Assembly: GCF_004664715.2 (NCBI RefSeq)
Contig: NC_051073.1
Location: 60,993,379-61,057,378 of the forward strand
DNA: 64,000 nt
Direction: 5' to 3'
Origin: Peromyscus leucopus
Lineage: Eukaryota > Chordata > Mammalia > Rodentia > Cricetidae
Below the pieces are notes generated by a model, which was not told the DNA's origin, ran no database searches, and was given only the letters and a program-made list of their open reading frames with translations. Within the stretch, counting starts at the first letter, position 1; each line of letters begins with the position of its first letter. The translations under genes were made by a program, and so were the position numbers. Positions 9,931 to 21,312 of the stretch are shown piece by piece.

Positions 9931-10957
9931 GACCAGAGTAGCCTCGAATGAAGGCAGGCATTGGGGCATTACCACTGGTTTGCGGAGTAAATGGGATGCA
10001 TTCCTTTTCTTGAAACTATTCTTTTCTTCATTCTTGTTTGAAGAACTGACTACCAGAGGCAGAAAGGCTGGACAAACAAACAAACAAAACCCCAGCCAAT
10101 CCAGGATTGCGGGGAGCAACTCACTAGAGACTATGGACAGAGGCACTAGGCAGAGATCCCCAGCTCCCAACACCCCAAGACAGGAGGATTATCAGGCGCC
10201 TAATGTGACCATTTTTTTTTTTTTAACTCATTCTGTGTCACTGATTAGACAACAAGCATCGCTCTCATTTTGTACATCCGAGTGTCTTCTTGGCCCTCTA
10301 GAATGCAGCTGGGCTGCGGAATGTCAGGCAATGAGGAGAACCTACATCGTTTAGTCCACTGCTGACTTTACAGACAAGGGAATGAGAGCCAAGAGTGGAA
10401 GGAGTACAGCCTGGAGTAAGGATGGACTTAGAAGACCTAGAGAACAGGGCACTGCATCCAAGGAGGTGAGTCTACATAGAACTGATCTGGGTGTGGGTGC
10501 CTCTAAGAGCAGAAACTCGTCGGCTAAAGGATAGGCAAAAAGGAGTTTTGAAAAACACAGTCATCGAGTTGATGGAGACCAGGTGTAGATTGAGACTAGG
10601 TGTGGGGCGTCCCAGTGAGAACAGTGCTGTTTGCTAATACTACTAAAAGAGTTTTTACTTAAGGCTAACTACTGTTTCGATGACTTAGGAAATGCTTTCC
10701 TAGTAAAATCTCAGTTCAGGCTGTAGGCATTGCATATTCCGTGAACGGCAGTGTTCGCCACTCTGAAAGACCTGAAGTGTTTGAATGCCCTTGTTACAAA
10801 GCCACCTCATATTCTGCTCTTAGAGTCATGAGGTGGTAACACCGGTTCATTGAACAAATGTCATGTTTAGAGAAAAAGACTTTACACTTGAAGTTCACAA
10901 CATATTAAAATATTTTATCTTCATTTTGTTGATGGGAAATATAAACCCTACGGTCAT
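9931..10957. other. Unique sequence, no gene recognised
   Basis: About 1 kb. A T-run lies near 10211-10224, with a weak MIR-like patch at 10350-10420 (TTTACAGACAAGGGAATGAG). No exon supported. Confidence 0.45.
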
Positions 10958-11290
10958 GCCATGGTTTGAGTGTGTTCCCAAAACTTCTGATATTGGGAGT
11001 TTCAACCTTTTGGGTGGTGATGCTGAGAAACAGGAAGACATTTAAAAGGTAGAGACCAGGTCATCGAGAAACCTGCTCTAGGAAGGTTTCTCTTGGGACC
11101 CCTCGGCTCTCACAAGCACAAGTCCTTTCAAGACTGAGCAAGATTCCCAAATCTTTCTGTTACAAAGTTCACCTTGCAACCACATCCACTGTCGGGTTCA
11201 ACCTCACAGGAGGCTGAGACGCTCCAGAACTGAGAGGAATAAGCTTCTTTCTGAAGTCGGCCTGCCTCCGATATTTCATTTTAGTAACAC
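10958..11290 (+). mobile_element. MLT1-like (MaLR) LTR relic
   Basis: Begins GCCATGGTTTGAGTGTGTTC, then TTTTGGGTGGTGATGCTGAG and GACCAGGTCATCGAGAAACC, and ends CTCCAGAACTGAGAGGAATA. This is the order of an MLT1-type LTR, strongly diverged. Confidence 0.6.
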
Positions 11291-11411
11291 TGATGTAGAT
11301 GACAACCTCAATAAACACTGATGCAGGCCATAAAGTAATAAAACAGAACTGAAATCCAGGCTTCTAAACTCCAAATCCTGGTTCAATTTGAACTGAAGAG
11401 ATCTATTCAAT

Positions 11412-11412
<1 letters not shown>

Positions 11413-11444
<32 letters not shown>

Positions 11445-11546
11445 TGAAAGTGCCTCCCACTTTAGCCCAGGCTAGCCTTGAACTTGAGGCAATTCTCTTG
11501 CCTCATGGCTACTGGGATTACAGGCATGAGCCACCATGCTTGACTT
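11413..11546 (-). mobile_element. B1-type SINE, antisense
   Basis: T25 at the left is the reverse-complemented A-tail. GCCCAGGCTAGCCTTGAACT and CTACTGGGATTACAGGCATG are reverse-complement B1 core. An old copy, since it retains the Alu-like GGATTACAGGC form. Confidence 0.9.
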
Positions 11547-12724
11547 GAACTCTTACTATAACAAACACCACGCCAGCAGGAAAAAAAAAAAAAAATTCCA
11601 GTGTTTGCTGAGATCCCATAAGACTTCATTGTCACAAGAGCTCTTGAGTACAAAGTTGACCAATATCTCCTACCCAGGTACATGTCCCCAACATGTGTCC
11701 TATAAACAAACGAGTGAGGTCATTTCAACCTTTCACAACTGAGGTAGAGAGCACACGTGCCCAGTGGCCAGACCCCCGAAGTCTGTGCAGGGCTGACCTG
11801 ACTGTCAGTGACCAGCTCCTCTATGTACACAGACACGTTCTCAGACCACAGTTACGGAAATCTCTGTGCTCTCCCCAGAGCTTTGCTATGCTGCCCTGGG
11901 CCCCTTCCTTGCTCCTTCTGCTGCTGGGCACAAGCCCAGGACTGACCTTGACCTCCAGTGTTTCTTCAAAGTCTCAGGAACATGCCATGACATTGTGGCG
12001 AGCCCTACATTTCCACAAGCTGCTCGCCCTTTGCTGTCTCGGCCATAGCCTCTGGTGAGGATGAGAAACAATGGCTTAGTGTCTGCTGGAATTCACCTAG
12101 AGTGGCGAGGACTGCCAACCCAAGCCGGCCAGCCCTTAAGGGCAGAAAGTCAGGCTCAGACACAGCCCTGCTCCTCCTCTGGTTGTGTGCTCTCTACTTC
12201 CTCCTTCTGTTGGTTCTGCTTCATCCTAGATCCAGCCAACCTGGGGCAGGGACACAGGGAGCCGGCTTCTCTGAGGCGCCTTCAGGATTCTTTAGCACCA
12301 ACCTCAATGGAGATTCATGTACCCTAGGAATCAGGAGTAGCACCAGAAGGAGAGACCATCCAAGCCACCCAACCTTATCTCAATCTGTAGGACTACAGAA
12401 GGACTACGTAAGGCCACCTCGTTCTAGAACATTCACCCTACTCCGAGGTTTGGGGGATTATTTTTATACTAAAATCAGCTTATTTTATAGCATACCACCT
12501 GTGAATGAATCTGGTGACTCATCAAGGATGTTTCTATCTCAATGCTAAGCTTTGTGCCCGCTATTTGAGGCTGCGACTCAAGTCCCACCCCAGGGCACAC
12601 GTTATTCTACTGTTACCCCAAGAGTGGCAGTGTTGGAGAAGCCTGAACCAAGGCAACCTTCCTGCTTTGTAGAAAAGAAAGCCAAGGTCCAGACCAGTTC
12701 AGCCACAGGACGTATTGCTGTGAT
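11547..12724. other. Unique sequence, no gene recognised
   Basis: About 1.2 kb. An A-run lies at 11580-11595. CT-rich segments around 11890-12000 and 12170-12230 give open frames but no supported exon. Confidence 0.45.
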
Positions 12725-12905
12725 AAAAGTAATCATTTATTGAATCCTTCCTGGGAGTTAGCTTTTAGCCTAAGTTTATTTCCATTTGAAAACAATTCCT
12801 TTAGATGTCAATATTGCCCAAATCTCAAAGCCGTAAGTACCAGCTTCTAACTATCAGCCAAGTCTGAACTCAGGTTTCTTGATTCTAAGGTTCAGACCCT
12901 TGGTG
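12725..12905 (-). mobile_element. MIR SINE relic, antisense
   Basis: ATCATTTATTGAATCCTTCC at the start, TCTGAACTCAGGTTTCTTGA and GGTTCAGACCCTTGGTGG at the end follow the antisense MIR order along its full length. Confidence 0.6.
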
Positions 12906-14069
12906 GCAATGTCACATTGCTAGAGGGGCCGGGAGGAACACTAGGGACTTGACTAAGCTCACAGGCCCTATTGTCTTGACCTGGCTTCACCACGAGACTA
13001 CACACAGCCATAGAGCTCCAAAGCTCTTGCCTCACATTCTGTCTTGATAGGAAAAGCGAGGCCTAAAGAGAAGGAACTGGCTTAAGGCCAGACTCCCAAG
13101 TTTCAGGGACAGGAGGTGGAGAAGTGTCCTTACACAAGGTTGGACCTCTAATGTGCCCCCAAGGATGTAGCAGCACAGGATCCTAGGAGTGTGTCCTCCC
13201 AGCCTGAACATGAGCTCCAGCCTTGGAAGGATCTTTGCTCTGTGGAGGGCGGCTCACACTCTCCTCATCCTCTCAGCACAGGGTTACCAGGGTGACCATC
13301 CCAGGTCCTGAGCTTCGGAGAGGGCTTGTCACTCTGCTGATGACCAGGTTCACTTGGCACACCAGGGAGAGGAACACACACGAACAGCAGCCAGACACAA
13401 GCGTGGCACACCTCAAACACAAACGTTCTGGAACTTCATTAATTCCTATCGTTGGGCTCCAAAGGACTTCCTCCAGCTCCAACTTCTTAGGCCACTGGTG
13501 TTGTCTAGGGCCTGGAGAAGGGCTAGCTAAGATTGGCTCTCGTACCCACTTAGAGCTATCTGTACACCGCTCGCTTGGGCTAAGAGAGCCAAGCCTGTCA
13601 GGTCCGAGCTCTCAACGTAGCTGGGAGATCAAGGGCCTACGGCGACATGTTTTGTCCGCACAGACTCATCATGTATTTACTGAGAGCACCTGCAAGGCCC
13701 TGCTTGAGCACAAACAAGGTGAGAGGCAGAGAGAGCATGGCAGACACTCCTTCCTCTCCACGGTGACATGAGTGTGTCAGAAAAGGCCAGGACACCCCCT
13801 TACCACCCACTTTGTCTCATCCAGATTTCCTTCCTTCCTTCCCACGGTCTCCCCCAACACTCTGACGGCTGCCCCACCTGGTGCCTTCTCCACTGAAGCG
13901 GTCATACTCTGGATGAAGGGTTCATTCGATAGCTTCCCTGCTGAACACGGGAGGGGGGAGGGGTGGCATCAGTCTCAGCTGGTGTAAACTGAGGCTGGGC
14001 TGCTGTGGGCCCCCATCTGGGTTGGCCCCAGGACCTCGGTGCTCAGCCTTTCTGTTCACTTTGGTCATG
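12906..14069. other. Unique sequence with weak MIR patch
   Basis: A weak antisense MIR-like patch lies at about 13040-13115 (AAAGAGAAGGAACTGGCTTA). The CCTTCC-rich 13825-13845 is simple sequence. No exon recognised. Confidence 0.45.
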
Positions 14070-14362
14070 CACACCCATGATCCCCCAAAAGTTCATGTGT
14101 TGTATACCGAGTCCCAATATTCGCGTGTGAACGGTATTTGTAGAACTTTGAAAAACTAAGTAGGATTAGGTGAGGCCGTGAGGGGGTAGCCCTTATGGTG
14201 GCATTAGTGGCCTTAGAAGAGGATGAGAGATATAACCGCCCCCCCCAGCTTTGTTATGATGAAGCATAGACCTTCTAGAAGCCAGCACCATGTTCTCTGA
14301 TGGGTCTCTGGGTACATAAACTAAATAAACCTCTATTCATTATAAGCTATTTAATCTGTGGT
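14070..14362 (+). mobile_element. MLT1-like (MaLR) LTR
   Basis: CCCCCAAAAGTTCATGTGTT near the start and AAACTAAATAAACCTCTATT then CATTATAAGCTATTTAATC at the end are the two diagnostic ends of MaLR LTRs. A C-run interrupts at about 14238-14247. Confidence 0.75.
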
Positions 14363-14764
14363 AAAAAATGACCCAGTTATGACCATACAAATCAGTCTCA
14401 GACAACCCCTCTGTCAGTAAGAGGACTTCAAAGACGTCTACTCCGGCTGCCTTTGCCCTCTTCTGGCCACACTTACTACACCTGCGGCACCGGAGACTGT
14501 CCATCTTCTGGGTTATGTCTGGATATGGTCTCGTTTCTATCCTTGCTTCTTCTCCAGGCAGGCAACTGTCGTGTATGCAGACTCTGCATAGACTCTGAAC
14601 TCAGGCCAATTGCCTGTACCATTCTCTTCTGTTATTGTCCATAAGCAATAAGTATCTGCTGAAAGGCTGACTGTGAACAGAATCATGTCTTCTTCTGATA
14701 GCGTAAATTCTCTCCCCACTCTCTCTCGTGGGGCGTGCGTGCGTTGTGCGTGCGTGTCTCACTG
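14363..14764. other. Unique sequence with GCGTGC tract
   Basis: Contains an alternating GCGTGCGTGCGTTGTGCGTG tract at about 14733-14757 in otherwise unremarkable DNA. Confidence 0.5.
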
Positions 14765-15030
14765 TGATATCTATTGCTGTGATAAAACACGGACCGTAAG
14801 AGCAGAGACCATAGAGGAACGCTGCTTACTGGCTTGCTCTCCATGGCTTTCTCAGTGTGCTATTTTATACAACTAACCCAGGACCACCTGCCCAGGAATG
14901 ATGGCACTGCTCACAATGCTCTGGGCCCTTCCACATAACTCCTTAATCAAGAAAATGGTCTACAGACTTGCCTACAAGCCAGTCTGAGGGAGGTATTTTA
15001 TCATTTGACCAAATGACCATAGTTTGTGTC
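14765..15030 (-). mobile_element. Rodent MaLR-like LTR, antisense, internally deleted
   Basis: Left end ATTGCTGTGATAAAACACGG and right end AGTTTGTGTCAAACTGACAA are the reverse-complement 3' and 5' ends of the LTR family also seen at 7704. The middle retains ACCCAGGACCACCTGCCCAG and CTCACAATGCTCTGGGCCCT. The segment with the polyadenylation signal is deleted. Confidence 0.8.
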
Positions 15031-15129
15031 AAACTGACAAAACAAAAACAAAACCCTACCTAGTACACTGTAAACAATATATATTATTATCTTCCATATG
15101 TATACTTTTAAGAACAAAATAATACATAC

Positions 15130-15300
15130 ATACGGATATAACCTGCTTTTCAACAAACTCAACAATGAATTTATTCCTTGATATAAAGCATTCTTCATAA
15201 ATCTTATTTTGAATATTCCATCAAATGGATAAACTATAATTCCGCTGATCGTGCTCTTTTTATTTAACATTAAGGCTGCTTGTAATTTCACAAAAATAAC
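15130..15300 (-). mobile_element. Old L1 3'-region relic, antisense
   Basis: ATATTCCATCAAATGGATAA and TTTTTATTTAACATTAAGGC match the antisense end region of old mammalian L1 elements. Very diverged. Confidence 0.45.
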
Positions 15301-15914
15301 ACTTCAAGGCAGAGTTTTACACATAAAACTTTTCTTCTAGATTATTTATCAGGACATGTTTCAAAAAATTTAACAACTGATTTAAAGTGCTTAACATTTT
15401 GAGAGTACTTCTCTGCGACCCAGTGCCAGGGCCCAGATTAAGAACCGGGTCTGGGGATTTCCACATGGTGTGAGGTGATGTGCATATAAGATACCCAACC
15501 AAGTTAGGTAAGACTTGGGGAATGAGTCAAGTATTGGGCAAGACAGGAAAGGATCCAAACTCGAGGGGTCACAAGGTTCAAAACAACTCGTGTTACCAAG
15601 CAAAACAGCCTTTGCCTTCCTATGGAAGGCTGCCAGGGACACAGTCCCAGGAGGCCTCCCGGGGACCACTCCGGTGACTCCTACTCACCTCAAGGTACAT
15701 CTCTTTTTCTAAGGTTACTCCAGCAAGACCCATAAGCTGCTAAAGCCTCATCTAAGACGTGGGTCCCCGAGTACCCACTGTGGTGAAGCTCCCACCCAGC
15801 TGGTGAAGTAAGAGAAAAGACAGAGGGGTTCATAAACACGCATCATATAAAAGCTGTCCTTCAGTCCCCTTTGCCTCCCTGTGACAATGGCAGTGGCTTT
15901 GTTTCAGGTTTGCT
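15301..15914. other. Unique sequence, no gene recognised
   Basis: About 600 bp with no recognised repeat or exon. Confidence 0.5.
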
Positions 15915-16010
15915 GGTTCATCACATGTATTTGCAGAGCTCACACTTTGCAGCAGCCAGTCCCCAGAGACACAGCAATGAACAAAAGGACCAGGCAGCCC
16001 CTGCTTAGCC
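15915..16010 (+). mobile_element. Ancient L2-class 3' motif
   Basis: CATGTATTTGCAGAGCTCAC then CAGAGACACAGCAATGAACA follows the pattern atttattgagcacctac ... gatacagcaatgaacaagaca common to old mammalian repeats. Confidence 0.5.
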
Positions 16011-16224
16011 AGGCCCTGGTGCTGGCAGCAAATGTTTTGGGTCCCTGGCTGCAGGCTACGGACAGTTCTGGGGTTTGTACCTCTCTGGACTTTTCCCTCA
16101 AGGCACACTCATGGTGGCAAAGTGCTATAGAGACACAGACACTCACTGGGAGGCTGGGGGAGCACTGTTCCCACAGCAATGTGTCACGTATATTTACGGG
16201 ACTTCCTCATGTACGTTTGGCAGT

Positions 16225-16365
16225 GAGGGAATCAGACAGTGAAGTCAACTTGCTCTGGCACCACACCACCTGGTTTCTAATCCTAGCTCTGCTTTGGGAA
16301 CTTCAGCAAATTCTTTTATCTCTCTTGGCCTTTGCCCTCAATTTTAAGACAGGGAAAATGTTGTA
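16225..16365 (+). mobile_element. MIR SINE relic
   Basis: CCTGGTTTCTAATCCTAGCT, CTCTGCTTTGGGAACTTCAG and AAATTCTTTTATCTCTCTTG follow the sense MIR core (gtttgaatcccggctctgcc ... ctcagtttcctc). Confidence 0.7.
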
Positions 16366-16369
16366 GTCA

Positions 16370-16710
16370 ATTTTCCATAATTATAACAAAACATTTCATG
16401 CTGGGTAGTTACAAAATAGTGAGGATTCTTAGCTCACACGTTGAGGCTGAACATCCAAACAGGCTCTAGTGAGGACATCATGGCAGATGGCATCACAATA
16501 GTAAGATTGCCCACAATCTTTCGTACTTACTTACTTACTAGAGAGTAATCACATCACAAGATCAGAAGCCAGGGAGTGAGAAGGGACCAGTCCTAGAGTC
16601 CTACAACTAGACCCTAGCTCTTCATGGCCCCACAACTCTTAAATGTTGTCATACTGAAAACAAGGCAGGAACTATTAGGGACACTCATATGTCTAAACCA
16701 TATCGTAACA
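16370..16710 (-). mobile_element. MaLR (MLT1/MST-type) LTR, antisense
   Basis: AATTATAACAAAACATTTCA, AGCTCACACGTTGAGGCTGA, ATCATGGCAGATGGCATCAC and a GGCCCCACAACTCTTAAATG block reproduce the reverse-complement MST/MLT1 LTR in order. Roughly full length, degenerate. Confidence 0.78.
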
Positions 16711-17027
16711 TCCTGTCTTTCAGATGGCTGTGAGAAGCAAATTCTCCAGCACTATGCCTGCGATAATTGAAAGCCCTTCCTTAAACAGTCTAGCTGCAGT
16801 GGGAAACACTTACCTGCTGGGCCCTAAATAAACCAACTATTTGGTGATTGACAACATGAAACCAGGTAGAAAGTTCCACAGCCAGAGACCCAAACTGAAA
16901 CTGAAGGTGCCTTTGACTGCCCAAAAAAGGGAAGGATATAATGAAAGTATTCAGAAAGGATGGAAAAAAAGAAAAAGACTAGAAAATCTTTCTCTTCCTT
17001 TTCCATGGCTGCCAATAACAGAAATAT

Positions 17028-17030
<3 letters not shown>
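16711..17030. other. Unique sequence before an orphan A-tract
   Basis: No recognised SINE or LINE precedes the 41-bp A-tract that follows. The last 100 bp are purine-rich. Confidence 0.45.

Positions 17031-17071
<41 letters not shown>
17031..17071. repeat. A41 homopolymer
   Basis: 41 consecutive A residues (17031-17071). No retroposon head was recognised upstream, so its origin is open. Discussed in the findings. Confidence 0.98.
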
Positions 17072-17073
<2 letters not shown>

Positions 17074-18757
17074 TTTCTGCCAAGTCCAGATGGCTCCAAT
17101 GATGAGCACGGGCCAGAACTCCAGCACAAGTGGTCAAGCTGAGTTGGGGAAACAGGACTAGGCGACAAGCACAGGCAGCTCCAGGACTCTCCTCAAGGAT
17201 GGACGTTCCAGACAGATAATTCCCAGTTCCACTGGGCATTACAGAATTCCAGAAGTCTGGGGGAGCTGGGGGAGGGTGGGAACTGAACGTTGGCCGAAAC
17301 CAGCAAAAAAGACAAAGGCCCAACTTTGCAGAAGTTGTTCTTAGCACCGTGATGTCAATGGAATGCGGTCCAGATTTAATATCGGTGGCGCAGATAAAAA
17401 CAATGTCAGCAGACTGGATAATTAGAGCTTTTTGGCCCAATCCTTCTCTCCCTCACTTTCTTGAAGGATGTTGAAAGAGAAGGAGGAGATGGATCCAAAA
17501 AACCAAGAATTCCTCAGAGCTGCAAGTGTATTTTTAGCTCCTGCTGGCATCTGGGAGAGCAGAGACATTACTTCAGGATCAGCTCTTGACTGTGCCCTTT
17601 CCACCAGTCTAAGCTGCGCTTTTTAAGCCCCTTTGATAAAGATGGATGCGTTTAAAGAAACGCACAAGCTAATTAAGACCACATTGGGGGAGCCGTCCCC
17701 TTTCAACAGAGGACCGTGCTGGCCAAGTGGAACAGATATGAAGTCAGCTGCCACTGTTCCGATGCCTCACCGCTCCCCAGACTCTCTTGACCACTCTGGG
17801 GTCGAGGGCCAGTCTTCCAGCTAGATCTGCTCAGCTCAGGACTAGGGCCACCCCAAACCAGGGGGTTTCCAGGGGCACATCCGGATCACCACCGAGAGGC
17901 TGGGCCCCGTCACCTGTTACTGCTGGCTTCTTGGAGTTCAAGCCATTTGATGAGGAAAGAGTGAATCACGGAACCACAGATACAATTAGGAGACCTAACG
18001 TAGCCTCCCACCCAGCAAAGGAATCCTGTTTTTTCTAACTGGGCATGGGGATGCAGCTGACAGAAGGGACAGGCCCAACCTCAGCAAGGTTCAAAGTAGG
18101 ACTTGGTCAAGATCCTGTGGGTCCCCTGAAAATAACCTGAGACTACCAGGCGCCTCAGCACCGAGGACCTAGCTCACACTAGCCCCTCTGGACTCTGTAG
18201 CAGGGACGGCACACCCCAGCAATGAGACGCAAAGGAACCCCGTCTGTCCATAAGGAACATCAACAGTTGGCAGGGGCAACGCTCTTGGGAAAGGTCTAGA
18301 ACAACACATCATTTAGACCTCTTCCACCACCTAGCTCCTCCAGAAAGGAGAAACAGAGGTGTTTATTATGGGGATCTTGATGGACCCCAGCTAAGTCACC
18401 CATATGTGGATGAATGAGCAAGAAAGTCCTACACAACACATAAGGCTCTTTCCTCAAAAGTCCTCCCTTCCCATGCTGTGTCAGGAGACAGTCTGTCATT
18501 CACTGAACCATGAGATATCTTCCCCATCACTGGTTCAAGGTCTCCTGCAACCACAAAAAATAAACCCCACACTTCTAGAAGACAGGCCTCCAACTATTTG
18601 AACACAGTTCTCATTTATCCCGAACCGTCTTCAGACTGAACACAGTCCCCTCAATGATTTCCATTTGGTGTTGCTTCCTTCCACGCCATCTGCACACATA
18701 CCATGACCCTGAGGACCAAAGAAAAGAACACACCATGGCACAGCAGTCAGATGCATA
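17072..18757. other. Unique sequence with a candidate regulatory core
   Basis: 1.7 kb with no recognised repeat. The part 17340-17700 holds CCTTTGATAAAG and two homeodomain-type sites (GATAATTAGAG, AGCTAATTAAGACC) and is a candidate conserved element. No exon recognised. Confidence 0.45.
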
Positions 18758-18930
18758 CTCTGGGATCCCAGCTCCATCACTCACCAAGGTTCAGTTTCCC
18801 CAGCCTGGTCATCTTAGTTGGGAGAATTAAATCCATCCTCTCATGGAGAACTCTGGGAACTGTACCTGTGACTTAATCGGCATCTAATTCAGTATTTGCT
18901 ACTCCCTGCTCCAATGCCTTGCATCTGGGT
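18758..18930 (+). mobile_element. MIR SINE relic
   Basis: Nearly full-length MIR in sense order: GGCACAGCAGTCAGATGCAT, ATCCCAGCTCCATCACTCAC, GTTCAGTTTCCCCAGCCTGG, GGGAGAATTAAATCC. Confidence 0.78.
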
Positions 18931-19223
18931 GCTTTCTTGTCCCTACTCACTGGCTCCTCATCAACAACATAACAGTCGCATGGAGATTGCTTAAGATCTT
19001 TGATGAGACAAAGCACGAGACAGAAGTCCCTGGTCAATACTGCTTACACAGCAAGGATGCACAAACACTCACATCCTCTCCTTTCCTGTTACTGATACAT
19101 TTGGGGGCCCCTTCTCCCTGCGTCTCACAATTCTGTGTATCTTACCCACAGAGGCACTCGTGGCCTTGGTTTCAGGCTTAATTTTCAAGAATACTTGTAT
19201 ACTCAACAGCTCAGGAAAGGAAG

Positions 19224-19228
<5 letters not shown>
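18931..19228. other. Unique sequence, no gene recognised
   Basis: About 300 bp leading into a CA microsatellite, nothing recognised. Confidence 0.5.

Positions 19229-19273
<45 letters not shown>
19229..19273. repeat. (CA)n microsatellite
   Basis: CA run of about 22 units, pure from 19231. Confidence 0.98.
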
Positions 19274-19276
<3 letters not shown>

Positions 19277-21063
19277 CCGATGGAGCAAAGTGAGAGTGTA
19301 CTTACTGGCCCTTAGAAAAGATTCAAAGTCCTTGGGGCCCCCACCCCTGCCAACATCCCACTATGGTACAACTATACTCTTGCCTTCTTTGCAACAACCT
19401 AGGGGGGTTGGAGCCCAAAGAACGAAGGCAAGAAAATGCTGATGCTCTAGCTGTTGTTGTTGTTGTTGTTGCTAATCATGAAGTGCTTTATCTCTAACCC
19501 ACAAGGCTCCTCTCCTGCCGGGAACCAAGAAATTGGCAGGTCAACTCCTTAATTTGCAAGTGGATGAACTCTCGCCCTCTTTATAGTTGTTGAAAATAGC
19601 CTATAGAAAAGATAGTGGCAAAATAAACTTCCTTTCTCCAGTCTTTATCTTAGAAAATCACCAGCCCCATCACATCCTGTCCATGCTTAGCCTATTTAAA
19701 ACAATAACAACAAAAATAAATAAATAAATAAATAAATAAAAAACTAACCAAAGGACTTTAAAAATCCTTCTTTATTCATGTTGAGTCTCATCTTGATTTT
19801 AATCCAAATTTCCATTTGAGGATAAAACATCTTATCCCAGCAACCCCCACCCCACAAAAAAGGAAGGTATATGTCCTGAGGGTATGACATGGCTGAAGAC
19901 CAGAGAACACCAGTTAGGGTAGTCGAGCAGAAGAAGTAAGAACAGCCCACATACTTCCAGAAAATCTGGCTGAGAACCACTACCACCCACGGGGGGCGGG
20001 GTAGACACTGCCAGACTCACATCCAGCACCAGGAACAGGCAGACAGGGGTAGAGTCAGAGGCAATGCTATGAAATTCCCAATGCAATTTGCACACACTCC
20101 AGGTAACTCAGTGGGAGACTGAAGGATGCAGAAGTTGTCGGTGGCTCCCCAACTCTCCCAGACATGGGACATGAGCATCTCCTCTGCCTTCTGCCTTCAC
20201 CCATTTACAACTGAGGATCACGTGGATGCTGAGCTTTGACGTTGGTGAACACTGGCACTCAGCTAAGCTACCGGAGATTTTCCCCATCACATATATTCTT
20301 GATGTCTCTTATGACCTACCCACACATTACAAGACTAGACACATGTAGGTCTCAGTGTCTAATATTAAACTATAACTTATAATTCTTGTTCAAAACTAAA
20401 TAAAATAATCCAGTCAAACTCGTGGTGTAAAATGTTTTGCTATTATTCATCCTTTCAATGTTTTGGCTTTATTTTTAGATTTTACTGTTTAAAGACTTCT
20501 TACAATATTTTCAAGCATGGCTTTAAAATCCTTAGACTTCAACATCTGGTCATGAGTTACTTGCAGAACTTTAGCATAGTTTTCTTTCTTTTGAAAAATA
20601 ATTAATATGTGATGGCTTTAATGGAGGGCAAATGAATAAAAGCAGCTTTAATGTTGACATAGTTTCAGCAGTAAGATTGGGCTTTATCAGGCCCCATGAT
20701 CAGGGGTCATCTGGAAAAGTTTACGATTTGGTTCCATGGAAAACTCCAGGGGATGGACCCTGGGCCTGGAAGTTTATTACCAGCTTGAGCTCTGAGGTGG
20801 CCCTCACCTCACACCAGTGATCTTCTCTGTTTATAGAGGATTTTCAACTGGTGGCCCTCCCTATGCCAAGATGGTCTTCCACTTCTTCAAAGCACTCATA
20901 AACATTTCAATCTGAATATATTGCTGTCCTTTCCTGTGGTACTATGAGTTCTCTGGTCTTGTTACATTCGTGAAAGAGAGAAAAGATTAGACCCAAATTT
21001 TACCCCACTCTCCTAAATGCCAGGAAATCTTATTTAAATTAACTTTCAGATTGCCCAATTCTG
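19274..21063. other. Unique sequence with short repeats
   Basis: Contains (TTG)6 near 19452-19471 and (AAAT)n at about 19713-19740. The AT-rich part 20395-20640 is free of recognised repeats and rich in TAAT-type motifs (AATAATTAATATG). No exon recognised. Confidence 0.45.
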
Positions 21064-21312
21064 AAATGTTTGAGAATGGTTGAGTGTGTCCCCCCAAAGA
21101 TCCAGTGTTAGAAACTGAATCCTAACTTCAATGTTGAGATGGAGGACCTTGCAGAGGTGACTGGGTCATGAGGCTCATATCTGGGAAACTGGTTTGCCAT
21201 AAAGGTGAGTTGAAGGTTGGGTCTTACGTTTGACTCCCAACCTCCAAGACTGTAAGCAATAAATCTCTGTTCTTTATAAGTCACCCAGTTTGTGGTCTTT
21301 TGTTACATCAGC
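21064..21312 (+). mobile_element. MLT1-type (MaLR) LTR
   Basis: GAGTGTGTCCCCCCAAAGAT, AGAGGTGACTGGGTCATGAG, ACCTCCAAGACTGTAAGCAA then AATAAATCTCTGTTCTTTAT and GTCACCCAGTTTGTGG. This is the complete diagnostic order of a MaLR LTR. Confidence 0.88.
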
